The notes under the pieces are model-generated. The model was not told the origin of the DNA, did no database searches, and was given only the letters and a program-made list of their open reading frames with translations. A program made the translations under genes and the position numbers. Positions 1 to 6,600 of a stretch of 43,634 nucleotides of DNA are shown here, one piece after another (position 1 is the first letter of the stretch; the number at the start of each line of letters is the position of its first letter). The stretch is from DATDCY01 sp031406795 [NCBI: Candidatus Rokuibacteriota bacterium] (GTDB taxonomy: Bacteria; JAUVQV01): positions 1 to 43,634 of the forward strand of contig JANOHV010000274.1 in assembly GCA_031406795.1 (NCBI GenBank), given 5' to 3'.

Positions 1-677
1 CGCGCTGCCTTGGCCTCGGCTTCGGCGATCTCCTGCGCGGCCTTGTCCCCGGCAGCAGCAGCGGCAGCAGCGTCTGTAATGGCCTGTTCCTCGCGTCTGC
101 GGGCCTCGTCCTCTGCCCGGCGCTTGGCCTCCGCTTCCTCGCGGAGCTTCCTCTCGACGCGCTCCTGCTCCTCCCGGGCCTTCTTCGCGGCCTCGTCGGC
201 AATGCGCTTCTGTTCGGTTTCGTAAGCCTGCGCCTTGCTCCACGCGATGTCGGCCGCGCCGGTCCCCTTGCCCGTTGCGGCCGCGATGGCGTAGCGGTAC
301 TGATCGTTCACGAATTTCAGCACCGGATTGATGATCTCGATGTAGCTCTTCCGCTCCTCGTCGGCCCCCTTCCCCGCCAGCTTCGCCCGCTTGACGACCG
401 CCAGCGCCTCGACGTAATCGGCGGGCGTCTCGACAACCAGCGCGACGGCTTCGGCGAGCACGGCCGCGGACTCTTCGGAGCGCACCAGGGCGCCACGCTG
501 GACTTCGGCGAGGACGCCGTACGTCCCGCCGATGAACGGAACGGGCGCTTTCGATGCCTCGTAAGCGTCTCGGTAGACGATGACGGCGAGGGCTTCGGGT
601 GGGGCTTCGATGGTGGTTTCGGGCTCGAACTTCGCCGGCACTTCTCCGACGCCAGCGCGTAACGTTGCAGTGCTCAT
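1..677 (-). CDS. Prophage coiled-coil protein, truncated by window edge
   Basis: An open frame begins at ATG 677 and runs off the left edge without a stop, giving 225 visible codons. The N-terminal half (residues 1-140) is mixed. From about residue 145 it becomes a long charged helix rich in Glu, Lys, Arg and Ala (for example EAAKKAREEQERVERKLREE), a clear coiled coil. The start overlaps the stop of the upstream exonuclease gene as ATGA, so the two are probably translationally coupled. A position after exonuclease and RecT suits an accessory protein of the recombination module. I do not recognise the family and cannot see its C-terminus. Confidence 0.75.
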   Translation of the reverse strand, partial: MSTATLRAGVGEVPAKFEPETTIEAPPEALAVIVYRDAYEASKAPVPFIGGTYGVLAEVQRGALVRSEESAAVLAEAVALVVETPADYVEALAVVKRAKLAGKGADEERKSYIEIINPVLKFVNDQYRYAIAAATGKGTGAADIAWSKAQAYETEQKRIADEAAKKAREEQERVERKLREEAEAKRRAEDEARRREEQAITDAAAAAAAGDKAAQEIAEAEAKAA

Positions 678-1231
678 TCTATTTCTCCCTCCCGGAGTGC
701 GGGCCATGACCTTAGCCCGTGATTTATCTCGTAGTACGCGATCCGCAGGTACGCCAAGAAGTCCCGTAGATCGTCTTTTCCCTTGTGCTCGATCAGCTGA
801 TAGGTGCCGTCGGCGGACAGGTGGCAGCATCGGCGCCGCAGCGCGCTACCCCTCGTGCGAACGCATACTTCGTAGGCCGCGAGTTGCAGCCCGTGCCATG
901 CTTCGGGGCCGCCGCACTTCAAGTCCCAAACCTCCCACCGCGCGCCGGCAATCGTGATTATCTTGTCCAGCGTTCCCGTGTAGCCGCGACCACAGACTTT
1001 CTTTTCAGACACGAGCACGGCGGCCCCTGTCTCCCGCTTGCACTTCTCCCACGCCTCGACGTAGCCCCACCACTCCGGCGCCGCCTCACGCACGGCGGGA
1101 GTCATGCGGCCGGTATCGAGGATGTGACAGGCGTCGTGGACCCACTTGCCGCGGTAGAGGGCTTCCTGCGGGACGAATTGCAGGGAGTCGCGGCCGGGGA
1201 GGCAGTCGGTGACGTGGAGGAGGCGAGTCAC
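674..1231 (-). CDS. PD-(D/E)XK phage exonuclease (RecB/Cas4-like nuclease fold)
   Basis: This 185-residue protein has the core of a PD-(D/E)XK nuclease. An Asp sits in GTLDKII (about residue 87), followed by WEVWDLK (about 98-104, acidic residue then Lys) and a downstream Q-x-x-x-Y motif in LQLAAYE. Such enzymes resect dsDNA 5' to 3' and pair with an annealing protein. RecT lies two genes upstream in the same operon, so a phage exonuclease-annealase role is inferred. The start is GTG at 1231, overlapping the previous stop as GTGA. The stop overlaps the next start as ATGA. Confidence 0.8.
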   Translation of the reverse strand: MTRLLHVTDCLPGRDSLQFVPQEALYRGKWVHDACHILDTGRMTPAVREAAPEWWGYVEAWEKCKRETGAAVLVSEKKVCGRGYTGTLDKIITIAGARWEVWDLKCGGPEAWHGLQLAAYEVCVRTRGSALRRRCCHLSADGTYQLIEHKGKDDLRDFLAYLRIAYYEINHGLRSWPALREGEIE

Positions 1232-1419
1232 GGCCGCGCCTCAACTTCTTCCAGGTCGAGGCAGAACACCCCGGCCAGCCACTTGGCGAAGCGCAGGCTG
1301 GCCGTCTCGCAAAGCATCCACGAGCCGTCGGAGAGCTCCTGCGCCCCGACAGTCCGAAACTCGGAGGTTTGTACCCGGCACGAACCGTCTCGGCGGTCGT
1401 ACAGCAGAACGCGGCGCAT
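1228..1419 (-). CDS. Small prophage protein, 63 aa
   Basis: I chose ATG 1419, giving 63 residues that begin MRRVLLYDRRDGSC and end in an acidic stretch LDLEEVEARP. The longer upstream frame is just antisense-like Arg/Ser sequence overlapping recT. It lies 7 nt after the recT stop, and its TGA overlaps the GTG start of the exonuclease gene. It has two Cys and no obvious membrane helix. Function is unknown; its place between annealase and exonuclease suggests a recombination accessory role, which is inference only. Confidence 0.6.
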   Translation of the reverse strand: MRRVLLYDRRDGSCRVQTSEFRTVGAQELSDGSWMLCETASLRFAKWLAGVFCLDLEEVEARP

Positions 1420-1426
1420 CGGACCC

Positions 1427-2431
1427 CTACTCCCCGCCCTGCTGCCCGCGATACTCGCCGCGCAACTGGTCCCGTAGCTGCTCCAACTTCCCGGCCTTCG
1501 CGTGGACCTTGATCCCCTGCGCGATGTCGGCGGCGGGCTTGCCCAGGCATTCGCCAAGCTCGCGGATCTCGTCTTCGATGGTGCGCTCCGGTTCGGCTTC
1601 TGGCTCGCCGCCTTCCTGCGGATCGGCACCCGCCCCCGCCTCGCCGGCAACGATCACCGTGGGCATCAGGGGCAGCGTCGGCAGCATGTCTATCGCGCCG
1701 TAGTCCGTCAGGTTCTCGCGCTCGATCACCTCCGCGACCTCGGTTGAAATCGGCAGGCGCTTGCCGCCGCGCTTCAACACGGTCTTGCGGAACATCTCCC
1801 CCTCGTCGGTGTCCCACGGGGTTTTGAACTTGAACTTCTCGCCGGCCTGCACCGCCTGGCTGCGCCCCTTGATCTTCAGGATCTCTGCGCGCGTCATCCA
1901 CTCGCGTTCCTTCTGCCCGCTCTTGAGCTCCGCGACCATGTAGGCCCCGATCAGCTCGCCGGGATCTCCGCTCACGGTCGGCTCGTGTTCGATGTGCGGC
2001 GAGTCCCCCAGAGAGATCGAGAACTTATCGTTCTTGTGGACCGCGTAGGCGTTGACGCTGCCGACCTCTTCGGAGCGACGGATCAGGGCGAGCAGGCCCT
2101 TGTAACCGAGCTGGAACTGCACTTCCATCTTCTTCGTCTTGCCGTTGTAGTAGGGGATCAGGTAGGCCAGGCCAAGCGGCGAGTTCGGCTCAAGGCCCAG
2201 CTCCACGCACTGCATGAACGCGAGGAGGAAGGACTCCTTTGTGCATTCGACCAGCTTCGGGTTCTTGCTCACGGCGACGATTGCCAGCTTGACCATGCGC
2301 TCCGGCGACAGCGCGCGCGGGATGATCTGCGCGATCGCGTCTTTCTGGAGGCTCAGGATCGAGCGGAATGAATCGAGCGGTGTCTCCGGCTTCTTTGCAA
2401 CTGCGGTCGTTCCTTCGTTGTTAATGATCAA
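1427..2431 (-). CDS. recT: RecT-family single-strand annealing protein
   Basis: The 334-residue product matches the RecT family. Diagnostic stretches include ECTKESFLLAFMQCVELGLEP, GLAYLIPYYN, VQFQLGYKGLLALIRRS, and the later EREWMTRAEILKIK and TPWDTDEGEMFRKTVLKR. RecT proteins bind ssDNA and promote annealing and strand exchange with a partner exonuclease, which here lies just downstream. The C-terminal 80 residues are acidic and probably disordered. The only plausible initiator is TTG at 2431, which overlaps the upstream stop as TTGA. A strong GGGAGGG lies only 2 nt before it, so the true start is uncertain by a few codons. Confidence 0.93.
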   Translation of the reverse strand: MIINNEGTTAVAKKPETPLDSFRSILSLQKDAIAQIIPRALSPERMVKLAIVAVSKNPKLVECTKESFLLAFMQCVELGLEPNSPLGLAYLIPYYNGKTKKMEVQFQLGYKGLLALIRRSEEVGSVNAYAVHKNDKFSISLGDSPHIEHEPTVSGDPGELIGAYMVAELKSGQKEREWMTRAEILKIKGRSQAVQAGEKFKFKTPWDTDEGEMFRKTVLKRGGKRLPISTEVAEVIERENLTDYGAIDMLPTLPLMPTVIVAGEAGAGADPQEGGEPEAEPERTIEDEIRELGECLGKPAADIAQGIKVHAKAGKLEQLRDQLRGEYRGQQGGE

Positions 2432-2799
2432 TTCCCTCCCTTGTTATTCGTTGCCACCCGCGCCGGCACCTTCTCCAGCACGCTCCTGACCGTCCACTGC
2501 TCCCCACGGATCACCACCACCATCGGCGGCCCCCACACCAGCCGATTGCCGACCGACGGGACGCCAGGGTCCGCAGCCGCGCCAATGTCGGCAAGTAGCG
2601 CATCGCGCTCAGTCCGGACTGCGAGGTACTCCCCGGCCGCGCCGAGGACGACGAGCGCCAGGCCGACGACGGCCGCGAGGACGATCACGAGCACCAGCAG
2701 CCGGCGCGCCCAACGCGGGAGCGTGCGGCGAAGGGCGGGCAACTGCGGCTTGCGCCGGGGCGCGTAGTCGTCGAGGACGCTGCAGGTTGCGCCGTTCAC
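2428..2799 (-). CDS. Small prophage membrane protein
   Basis: This 123-residue protein has a basic N-terminus (PRRKPQLPALRRTLPRWARR) followed by one strong hydrophobic helix at about residues 34-57 (LLVLVIVLAAVVGLALVVLG) and a soluble C-terminal domain with a short EYLAVRTERDALL helix. The pattern fits a single-pass protein with its basic N-terminus in the cytoplasm. GTG at 2799 overlaps the upstream stop as GTGA, and its own stop overlaps the recT start. No family is recognised. A membrane protein inside a recombination operon is unexpected and may serve exclusion or another accessory function. Confidence 0.65.
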   Translation of the reverse strand: MNGATCSVLDDYAPRRKPQLPALRRTLPRWARRLLVLVIVLAAVVGLALVVLGAAGEYLAVRTERDALLADIGAAADPGVPSVGNRLVWGPPMVVVIRGEQWTVRSVLEKVPARVATNNKGGN

Positions 2800-3308
2800 A
2801 TCTGACTCCCACCAACGGCCACGTTGTAGCCGCCGTCGCTGTCACGCTCGATCACCTGACGCCCGCCGTGATCGCTGCCGCCCATCGTCAGCGCGATCCC
2901 CGGCGCGATCGGGACGTTGACGCCGGGGAGGGTTGGCGTGCGGCTGGCGGCGCGATTCGGCGAGCAGCCAACGATTGCCATGAGCTTGTAGGTATTCCGC
3001 GTCTCGCCGCTGTTCATCGCCAGCAGGTATTCCGCCAGAGTGCGCACGTCGTGTTGCAGTTGGAGCACAGCCTCACTCGGGACAGCCTCCGCGACCTTCG
3101 CCGGCCGCTTGATCCCGAGCGCGCGCCGGGCGTGGTTCGCGTTCGATTCGGCGACGACGAACTTCAGTTCTTCGGACGCCTTCGCCGCGATCTGCTTCCC
3201 CGTCGCGGTCGCGCACCACTTCGGGGATTCCTCGATCCAGTGATAGAGGCGGGCTGCCTGTCCCTGGGTTAACGAATTGTTGCGGCGTTTGACTTTCGGA
3301 TCATCCAT
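2796..3308 (-). CDS. Prophage protein with possible N-terminal helix-turn-helix
   Basis: I start this gene at ATG 3308 because GGAGG precedes it by about 9 nt; an upstream in-frame extension to 3359 has no such site. The product has 170 residues. Residues 1-80 (RRNNSLTQGQAARLYHWIEE through ANHARRALGIK) are charged and helical and look like a DNA-binding or winged-helix domain. The C-terminal 50 residues are Gly/Pro-rich. No family is firmly recognised. It lies 2 nt after the stop of the 89-residue gene upstream and overlaps the next gene as GTGA. Confidence 0.65.
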   Translation of the reverse strand: MDDPKVKRRNNSLTQGQAARLYHWIEESPKWCATATGKQIAAKASEELKFVVAESNANHARRALGIKRPAKVAEAVPSEAVLQLQHDVRTLAEYLLAMNSGETRNTYKLMAIVGCSPNRAASRTPTLPGVNVPIAPGIALTMGGSDHGGRQVIERDSDGGYNVAVGGSQM

Positions 3309-3310
3309 CG

Positions 3311-3580
3311 CTACATTTCCTCCTGCTGGTTGTGGTTGCGGCCTCGGGTGTTCACGCACTCGGGGCCGTTCTGTTTCCCGGAGGGCGCGCCGTCTTTATC
3401 AACGCCCCCCTCTGCTCCAGCCGGGCCAGGAGTTTTGTTCTCGACGTTGTTTTCCTGCTGCCCGCCGCTCCTGCCTGTCGTCGCTCCGGGCGGAACGCTG
3501 TCCACGACATACGGTGCGGCGGGGGTGCTCAGCTCATCGGTGATCGCGGCCTTCTCCGCGCGTGGTTGAAATTCGTTCAC
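3311..3580 (-). CDS. Low-complexity hydrophilic prophage protein, 89 aa
   Basis: I chose GTG 3580 because it overlaps the methylase stop as GTGA, the arrangement used throughout this operon; the longer frame is antisense to the methylase. The product is hydrophilic, with Gly, Pro, Asn and Gln runs (GGQQENNVENKTPGPAGAEG) and ends RGRNHNQQEEM. It is likely disordered. It has no recognisable domain. It could be a spacer-like or rapidly evolving accessory ORF, and coding status is moderately supported by operon spacing alone. Confidence 0.5.
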   Translation of the reverse strand: MNEFQPRAEKAAITDELSTPAAPYVVDSVPPGATTGRSGGQQENNVENKTPGPAGAEGGVDKDGAPSGKQNGPECVNTRGRNHNQQEEM

Positions 3581-4611
3581 AGCGCGAGCCTCTGCTGCCG
3601 CTGCCCGGTCAGGCAATGCGGCGAGAACCAGATGCGCTCCCGGTACTTGTTCCCGTTGTCGCCCTTCTTTTTCTGCGACGAATACCCGCCAGCCGCTTTC
3701 CACGCCACGCACTCCCACGAGGCCGGCATTTCGTGCTCGCCTTCGTAGCCGCACAGCGCGATTCTCAGCAGTGGGTTGTCGCCGTTGTCGCGCGCCCACG
3801 CGGCCACGTCGTGCGCCACTTCGCGGCAATCCTCCGTGTACGTCTCCGCGCGATCTTTCGACGGGTACGGCGGATCAAGGAACACGCCCGTGATGCCGTG
3901 GCGCTCCGTCACGCTCGGCGTCAGCACGCGCGACCAGTCGCCGCAGGCCACACGCACGTTTCGCAGCCGATCCGCGAGAGCTTGGAAATACTCGCCGATA
4001 GCGTCGCGCTTCCGGTTGATGCCCTGGCCGGCGTCGCCCAGGTGCGGGAGCTGCCGGTTGATGCCCTTCCCTGCGTCGCCGAGGTGCGGGAGCTGCCGGT
4101 TGATGCCATGGCCGGCGTTGCCGAGCGTATGTATTCCGCGCGCTGACATTTCCGGCAGTCGCGGATGCGCCAGCTTCCCGTCGGCGAACGCTGCGCCCCA
4201 TGACGACTTGCCAGCGCACCACCCGGAGCCGATCCATGAGCACAGGCCCCACGCCCACCACCCGGCGACCTTCGCGTCGTAGAAATCGGGGTCGGCTTTC
4301 ATCCTCACGCGAAAGTCCTCCCGGTTTACCAGCCACAAATGCCGCGCCTCAAGATCGCACTCATTCACCGGCCAATCGGCCCACGACGCCACGGCGGCGG
4401 GATCGTTCTTGATCGCCCGCCAGAAATTCGAGAGGAAGCAATCCAGGTCGTTGACGGTTTCGGTTTTCGGCGGGGACGGGCGGCCGAGTAGAACCGCGAG
4501 CGATCCGGCGAACGGCTCGACGTAGTTTGGTGCGACGCCGAACGCATCCCAGATAATGCAGGCAGCGCGTGACTTGCCGCCGAAGTAGGGAAACGGAGCC
4601 TTGAGCGTCAT
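3577..4611 (-). CDS. D12-class DNA adenine N6-methyltransferase (Dam-like)
   Basis: The 344-residue protein has the Dam/D12-class signature: FPYFGGK near the N-terminus (SAM binding), VEPFAGSLAVLL, and the catalytic GVFLDPPYP about two-thirds along. It should transfer methyl from S-adenosylmethionine to adenine N6; the target site cannot be read from sequence. A 14-residue tandem repeat with core HLGDAGKGINRQLP interrupts the region before DPPY. I prefer ATG 4611 over 4620 because it overlaps the upstream stop as ATGA. In a prophage it may protect phage DNA from restriction or tune replication. Confidence 0.9.
   Translation of the reverse strand: MTLKAPFPYFGGKSRAACIIWDAFGVAPNYVEPFAGSLAVLLGRPSPPKTETVNDLDCFLSNFWRAIKNDPAAVASWADWPVNECDLEARHLWLVNREDFRVRMKADPDFYDAKVAGWWAWGLCSWIGSGWCAGKSSWGAAFADGKLAHPRLPEMSARGIHTLGNAGHGINRQLPHLGDAGKGINRQLPHLGDAGQGINRKRDAIGEYFQALADRLRNVRVACGDWSRVLTPSVTERHGITGVFLDPPYPSKDRAETYTEDCREVAHDVAAWARDNGDNPLLRIALCGYEGEHEMPASWECVAWKAAGGYSSQKKKGDNGNKYRERIWFSPHCLTGQRQQRLAL
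4015..4128 (-). repeat. 42-bp in-frame tandem repeat inside the methylase gene
   Basis: Two full 42-bp units (4015-4056 and 4057-4098) and a partial third (from 4099) are in frame. Each unit encodes a 14-residue stretch with core GINRQLP/HLGDAG. The copies differ at several bases, so the expansion is not brand new. Confidence 0.85.
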
Positions 4612-4769
4612 TTCTTGCACGCCTGACTCAGCGCAAGCAGCGCGTTCTCGACAAACCGCAGCGCCGGGGCCTTGCTGCCGTAGCCGTCCGGCTGGTGCTC
4701 GGCACGGAGGGCCGCGCGGGCTTCCTCAAGGTGCGAAGCGGCGGCGCGGATGTGGTCGTTGACGGTCAT
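4608..4769 (-). CDS. Small prophage protein, 53 aa
   Basis: This short frame starts at ATG 4769 and ends at 4608. It begins MTVNDHIRAAASHLEEARAA and ends LLALSQACKK. It is largely amphipathic helix with no membrane segment. Its ATG overlaps the stop of the CII-like gene (ATGA) and its stop overlaps the methylase ATG, so it fills the space between the two genes exactly. This is the main reason to call it real. Function unknown. Confidence 0.65.
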   Translation of the reverse strand: MTVNDHIRAAASHLEEARAALRAEHQPDGYGSKAPALRFVENALLALSQACKK

Positions 4770-5224
4770 GGCTTCACCGCCGCCTTCACAGCCTCAACCA
4801 GCGCCATGATCTCGCGGACGGCCTCGAGGGCTTCGCGCTCCACGACTTCGGCCTCCCGGCGCGTCACCTTGCCGTCAGCGATTGCAGCCCCGGCGGCGCT
4901 GGCGGTCTCGCCGAACTCCTTGACGACGCGGCAGGTTTGCAGGGCCAGCTCCCGCGTGCCCGCGGTCCCGCTCGGCAGCGCGATCGCCACGCGGCCGACT
5001 GCGGCCTCGAGGTAATCGAGCACCTGATAGTCGCCAGTCGAGCGCACCAGCGGAATCAGCAGATCGAGCGGGAAGCGGCACCCGGTCGCCGTCTCGCCCT
5101 CGCACGGAAGCGCGGCGCGGTAGAGGTAGCTCGAGGAAATGCCCAGGTCGTCGGCGATCTGCGGGACGGACTTCGCCGGGTGACGGTGGATCGTGGCGTG
5201 AAGGTGGGTCTTCAGGTCGGTCAT
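4766..5224 (-). CDS. Phage CII-type regulatory protein
   Basis: Starting at ATG 5224 with a GGAGGA site about 9 nt upstream gives 152 residues. The N-terminal domain has a helix-turn-helix, KSVPQIADDLGISSSYLYRA (about residues 17-36), followed by CRFPLDLLIPLVRSTGDYQ. This is typical of phage CII-family (CP76-type) regulators, which act on lysogeny promoters. The C-terminal half is a long Ala/Glu-rich helical region (DGKVTRREAEVVEREALEAV) that may oligomerise. The longer frame to 5422 is not supported by a ribosome site. It is the first gene of a tight downstream block. Confidence 0.75.
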   Translation of the reverse strand: MTDLKTHLHATIHRHPAKSVPQIADDLGISSSYLYRAALPCEGETATGCRFPLDLLIPLVRSTGDYQVLDYLEAAVGRVAIALPSGTAGTRELALQTCRVVKEFGETASAAGAAIADGKVTRREAEVVEREALEAVREIMALVEAVKAAVKP

Positions 5225-5256
5225 CTGAAAATTCCTCCGCAAGTCTTTAGTAGCCG

Positions 5257-5523
5257 TCACGCAGTGCGCCGGGTAGATTCGGAGGTATGAATCCCAGCAG
5301 CCGCGCACTCCGCGCACCACCACAGCGCCCGCCCCGTGAGCCCCGTGCGCGTGTCGGGAGGCGCGAGCGTCTGCCGGGTGCCGGGTGCGTGCATGACGAG
5401 CTGGCGGCCGCAGCCCTCGCACGGCGCGGTGTAGCTCGAGGGCTCGACGGGCAGGCGTCGGGGCGGGGAGAACGGGCCGATGGGGATGATGCCCCAGCCG
5501 CTGGTGTAGCGGGTCAGGGCCAT
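5257..5523 (-). CDS. Small zinc-binding prophage protein
   Basis: The 88-residue protein has two CxxC pairs, CEGCGRQ and WWCAEC, spaced about 34 residues apart. This suggests a single structural zinc site. The N-terminus (TSGWGIIPIGPF) is hydrophobic but too short for a membrane helix. ATG 5523 directly abuts the TAG of the upstream 49-residue gene. No family is recognised. There are 32 bases between its stop and the CII-like gene, which has its own ribosome site. Confidence 0.65.
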   Translation of the reverse strand: MALTRYTSGWGIIPIGPFSPPRRLPVEPSSYTAPCEGCGRQLVMHAPGTRQTLAPPDTRTGLTGRALWWCAECAAAGIHTSESTRRTA

Positions 5524-5673
5524 CTATCGGCCCTCCTGGCTCGCGAGGGCGTGCTCGGCGTCGGGGCGGGGCTGGAACTGCTCAGGGTAAAAGTAGTGCT
5601 CGGCGCACGGCACGAACACCTCGGGCGCGGTGTCGGTCGCGGGGGCGAGGAGGCAACCGCAGATGAGGGTCAT
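5524..5673 (-). CDS. Small prophage protein, 49 aa
   Basis: A short frame from ATG 5673 to TAG 5524 encodes MTLICGCLLAPATDTAPEVF followed by a Tyr/Phe/Pro-rich segment (HYFYPEQFQPRP). It starts 3 nt after the stop of the excisionase-like gene and ends directly against the next ATG. The spacing supports coding. The N-terminus could be a weak lipobox-like stretch, but there is no basic region before it, so export is doubtful. Function unknown. Confidence 0.5.
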   Translation of the reverse strand: MTLICGCLLAPATDTAPEVFVPCAEHYFYPEQFQPRPDAEHALASQEGR

Positions 5674-5676
5674 GGG

Positions 5677-5883
5677 CTAGGCCACCCGCGCCGCGGACTT
5701 GTTCCCGCGGTTCGCCAGCCACCGATCGAGCGCGGCCGTCGTGTAGAGCACCCGGCGACCCTTGCGGCCGGCGCCGATCGCGGGAGTGATGCCGCGGGCC
5801 TGCAGGTCTTTGAAGTGGCAGTAGCTCAGACGGGAATAGGCTGCGGCCTCGCGGGTGGTCAGGTAGGGGGATGCGGTCGGCAT
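5677..5883 (-). CDS. Excisionase-like / MerR-type helix-turn-helix protein
   Basis: The 68-residue protein is a compact winged-helix DNA-binding domain of the excisionase/HTH_17 type. It contains YLTTREAAAYSRLSYCHFKD (recognition helix region, about residues 7-26), then ITPAIGAGRKGRRVLYTTAALDRWL, the wing plus final helix. Proteins of this size and fold act as recombination directionality factors or small repressors. Without a visible integrase the excisionase role is only plausible. It lies 3 nt downstream of the HNH-like gene. Confidence 0.75.
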   Translation of the reverse strand: MPTASPYLTTREAAAYSRLSYCHFKDLQARGITPAIGAGRKGRRVLYTTAALDRWLANRGNKSAARVA

Positions 5884-5886
5884 GGC

Positions 5887-6255
5887 CTAGGCCACCAGTC
5901 GCCGCAGGTCGTCTTCGTTCTTGATCTTGCCGGCGTTGATGCCGCGGGCGGCCAGGGCGTCGACCAGGGCGCGCACGATCTGCGACCGATCCAGGACGAC
6001 GCCGGTAACGTCCCGGGCGTCGGCGGCGAGCCGGTCAAGGTAGCCGACCTGCTGGTTCGACAAAACGAGGCACGTTCTCTTTCCGGCACTCCTCGGATAG
6101 ACGCCGTCGCGTCTGCGCAGTTCTGCGTCCGCAGCTCCGTGACATTTAGAGCAAAGCCTCTCAATATTTCCGGCGACGTACTCGCCGCCCATCCGCCCGG
6201 GAACCAGGCGGTGCTTGTGCGTCCTCCCGTCTTTCCCGCAATGCGAGCAGATCAT
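5887..6255 (-). CDS. HNH-like zinc protein of the early operon
   Basis: The 122-residue protein opens with MICSHCGK and continues HKHRLVPGRMGGEYVAGNIE and LCSKCHGAAD. Two CxxC pairs plus a central His/Asn pattern resemble an HNH endonuclease fold (beta-beta-alpha metal), although a complete H-N-H triad is not certain. Residues 70-122 form a separate helical domain (DRSQIVRALVDALAARGI) that looks like a ribbon-helix-helix or DNA-binding segment. An AGGAGG site sits 12 nt before ATG 6255. It may be a phage nuclease or a zinc-finger regulator. Confidence 0.65.
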   Translation of the reverse strand: MICSHCGKDGRTHKHRLVPGRMGGEYVAGNIERLCSKCHGAADAELRRRDGVYPRSAGKRTCLVLSNQQVGYLDRLAADARDVTGVVLDRSQIVRALVDALAARGINAGKIKNEDDLRRLVA

Positions 6256-6258
6256 GGT

Positions 6259-6513
6259 CTATGCAACCTCCTGTATGGCCTGGCGTTCGGTTCTCGGCTT
6301 GCGTCCGCGGGCGTCCGGCCAGATCCGAGACTCAGGCCAGCCGAGTGCCGCGGCGATGGCGGCGCGCAACCGAGGGGAGCGTGATCGGCCTTGGAAGACG
6401 AAACCCACGGCTTGTTCGGTGACGCCGAGCGTGGCGGCGATGGTCTTGTTCGTCACGCCCCGCTCGATTTTGCGAATCATGATCTCGGCTGGGCTGGCTT
6501 GCGTTCTGCTCAC
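6259..6513 (-). CDS. Cro-like helix-turn-helix repressor
   Basis: This is the first gene of the leftward operon, divergent from the CI-like repressor. The 84 residues contain a clear helix-turn-helix: NKTIAATLGVTEQAVGFVFQ (about residues 22-41), followed by SRSPRLRAAIAAALGWPES. It starts at GTG 6513 with GGGAGG about 11 nt upstream. By position it should turn early phage transcription down by binding the operators at 6555-6600, as Cro does in lambda. That role is inferred from layout. Confidence 0.75.
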   Translation of the reverse strand: MSRTQASPAEIMIRKIERGVTNKTIAATLGVTEQAVGFVFQGRSRSPRLRAAIAAALGWPESRIWPDARGRKPRTERQAIQEVA

Positions 6514-6548
6514 GGCTGTTTTACCCTCCCGCTATGTGTTGTGAATGG

Positions 6549-6577
6549 AATATATTCGGCGTCACCGAAAAAGTCAA
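6549..6577 (-). promoter_or_regulatory. Early leftward promoter (PR-like) of the prophage
   Basis: Read on the minus strand there is TTGACT (6577-6572), a 17-nt spacer, then TATATT (6554-6549), a near-consensus sigma70 promoter facing the Cro-like gene. The 15-bp operator at 6555-6569 fills the spacer, so repressor binding would block polymerase directly. Confidence 0.8.
6555..6569. promoter_or_regulatory. Repressor operator 1
   Basis: A perfect inverted repeat TTCGG-CGTCA-CCGAA lies between the -35 and -10 boxes of the early promoter. The same arms with a different centre recur 31 bp away. Confidence 0.75.
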
Positions 6578-6585
6578 TAGGAAAA

Positions 6586-6600
6586 TTCGGCATGACCGAA
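6586..6600. promoter_or_regulatory. Repressor operator 2, covering the CI start codon
   Basis: The inverted repeat TTCGG-CATGA-CCGAA has the same arms as operator 1, centre to centre 31 bp (about three helical turns). The repressor ATG (6592-6594) lies in its central spacer, which suggests autoregulation of the repressor. Confidence 0.72.

Noticed and set aside
1086-1901. 271-residue minus-strand frame overlapping recT and the exonuclease
   Set aside because: It is Arg/Gly/Asp-rich without domain features and conflicts with two recognised genes in another frame.
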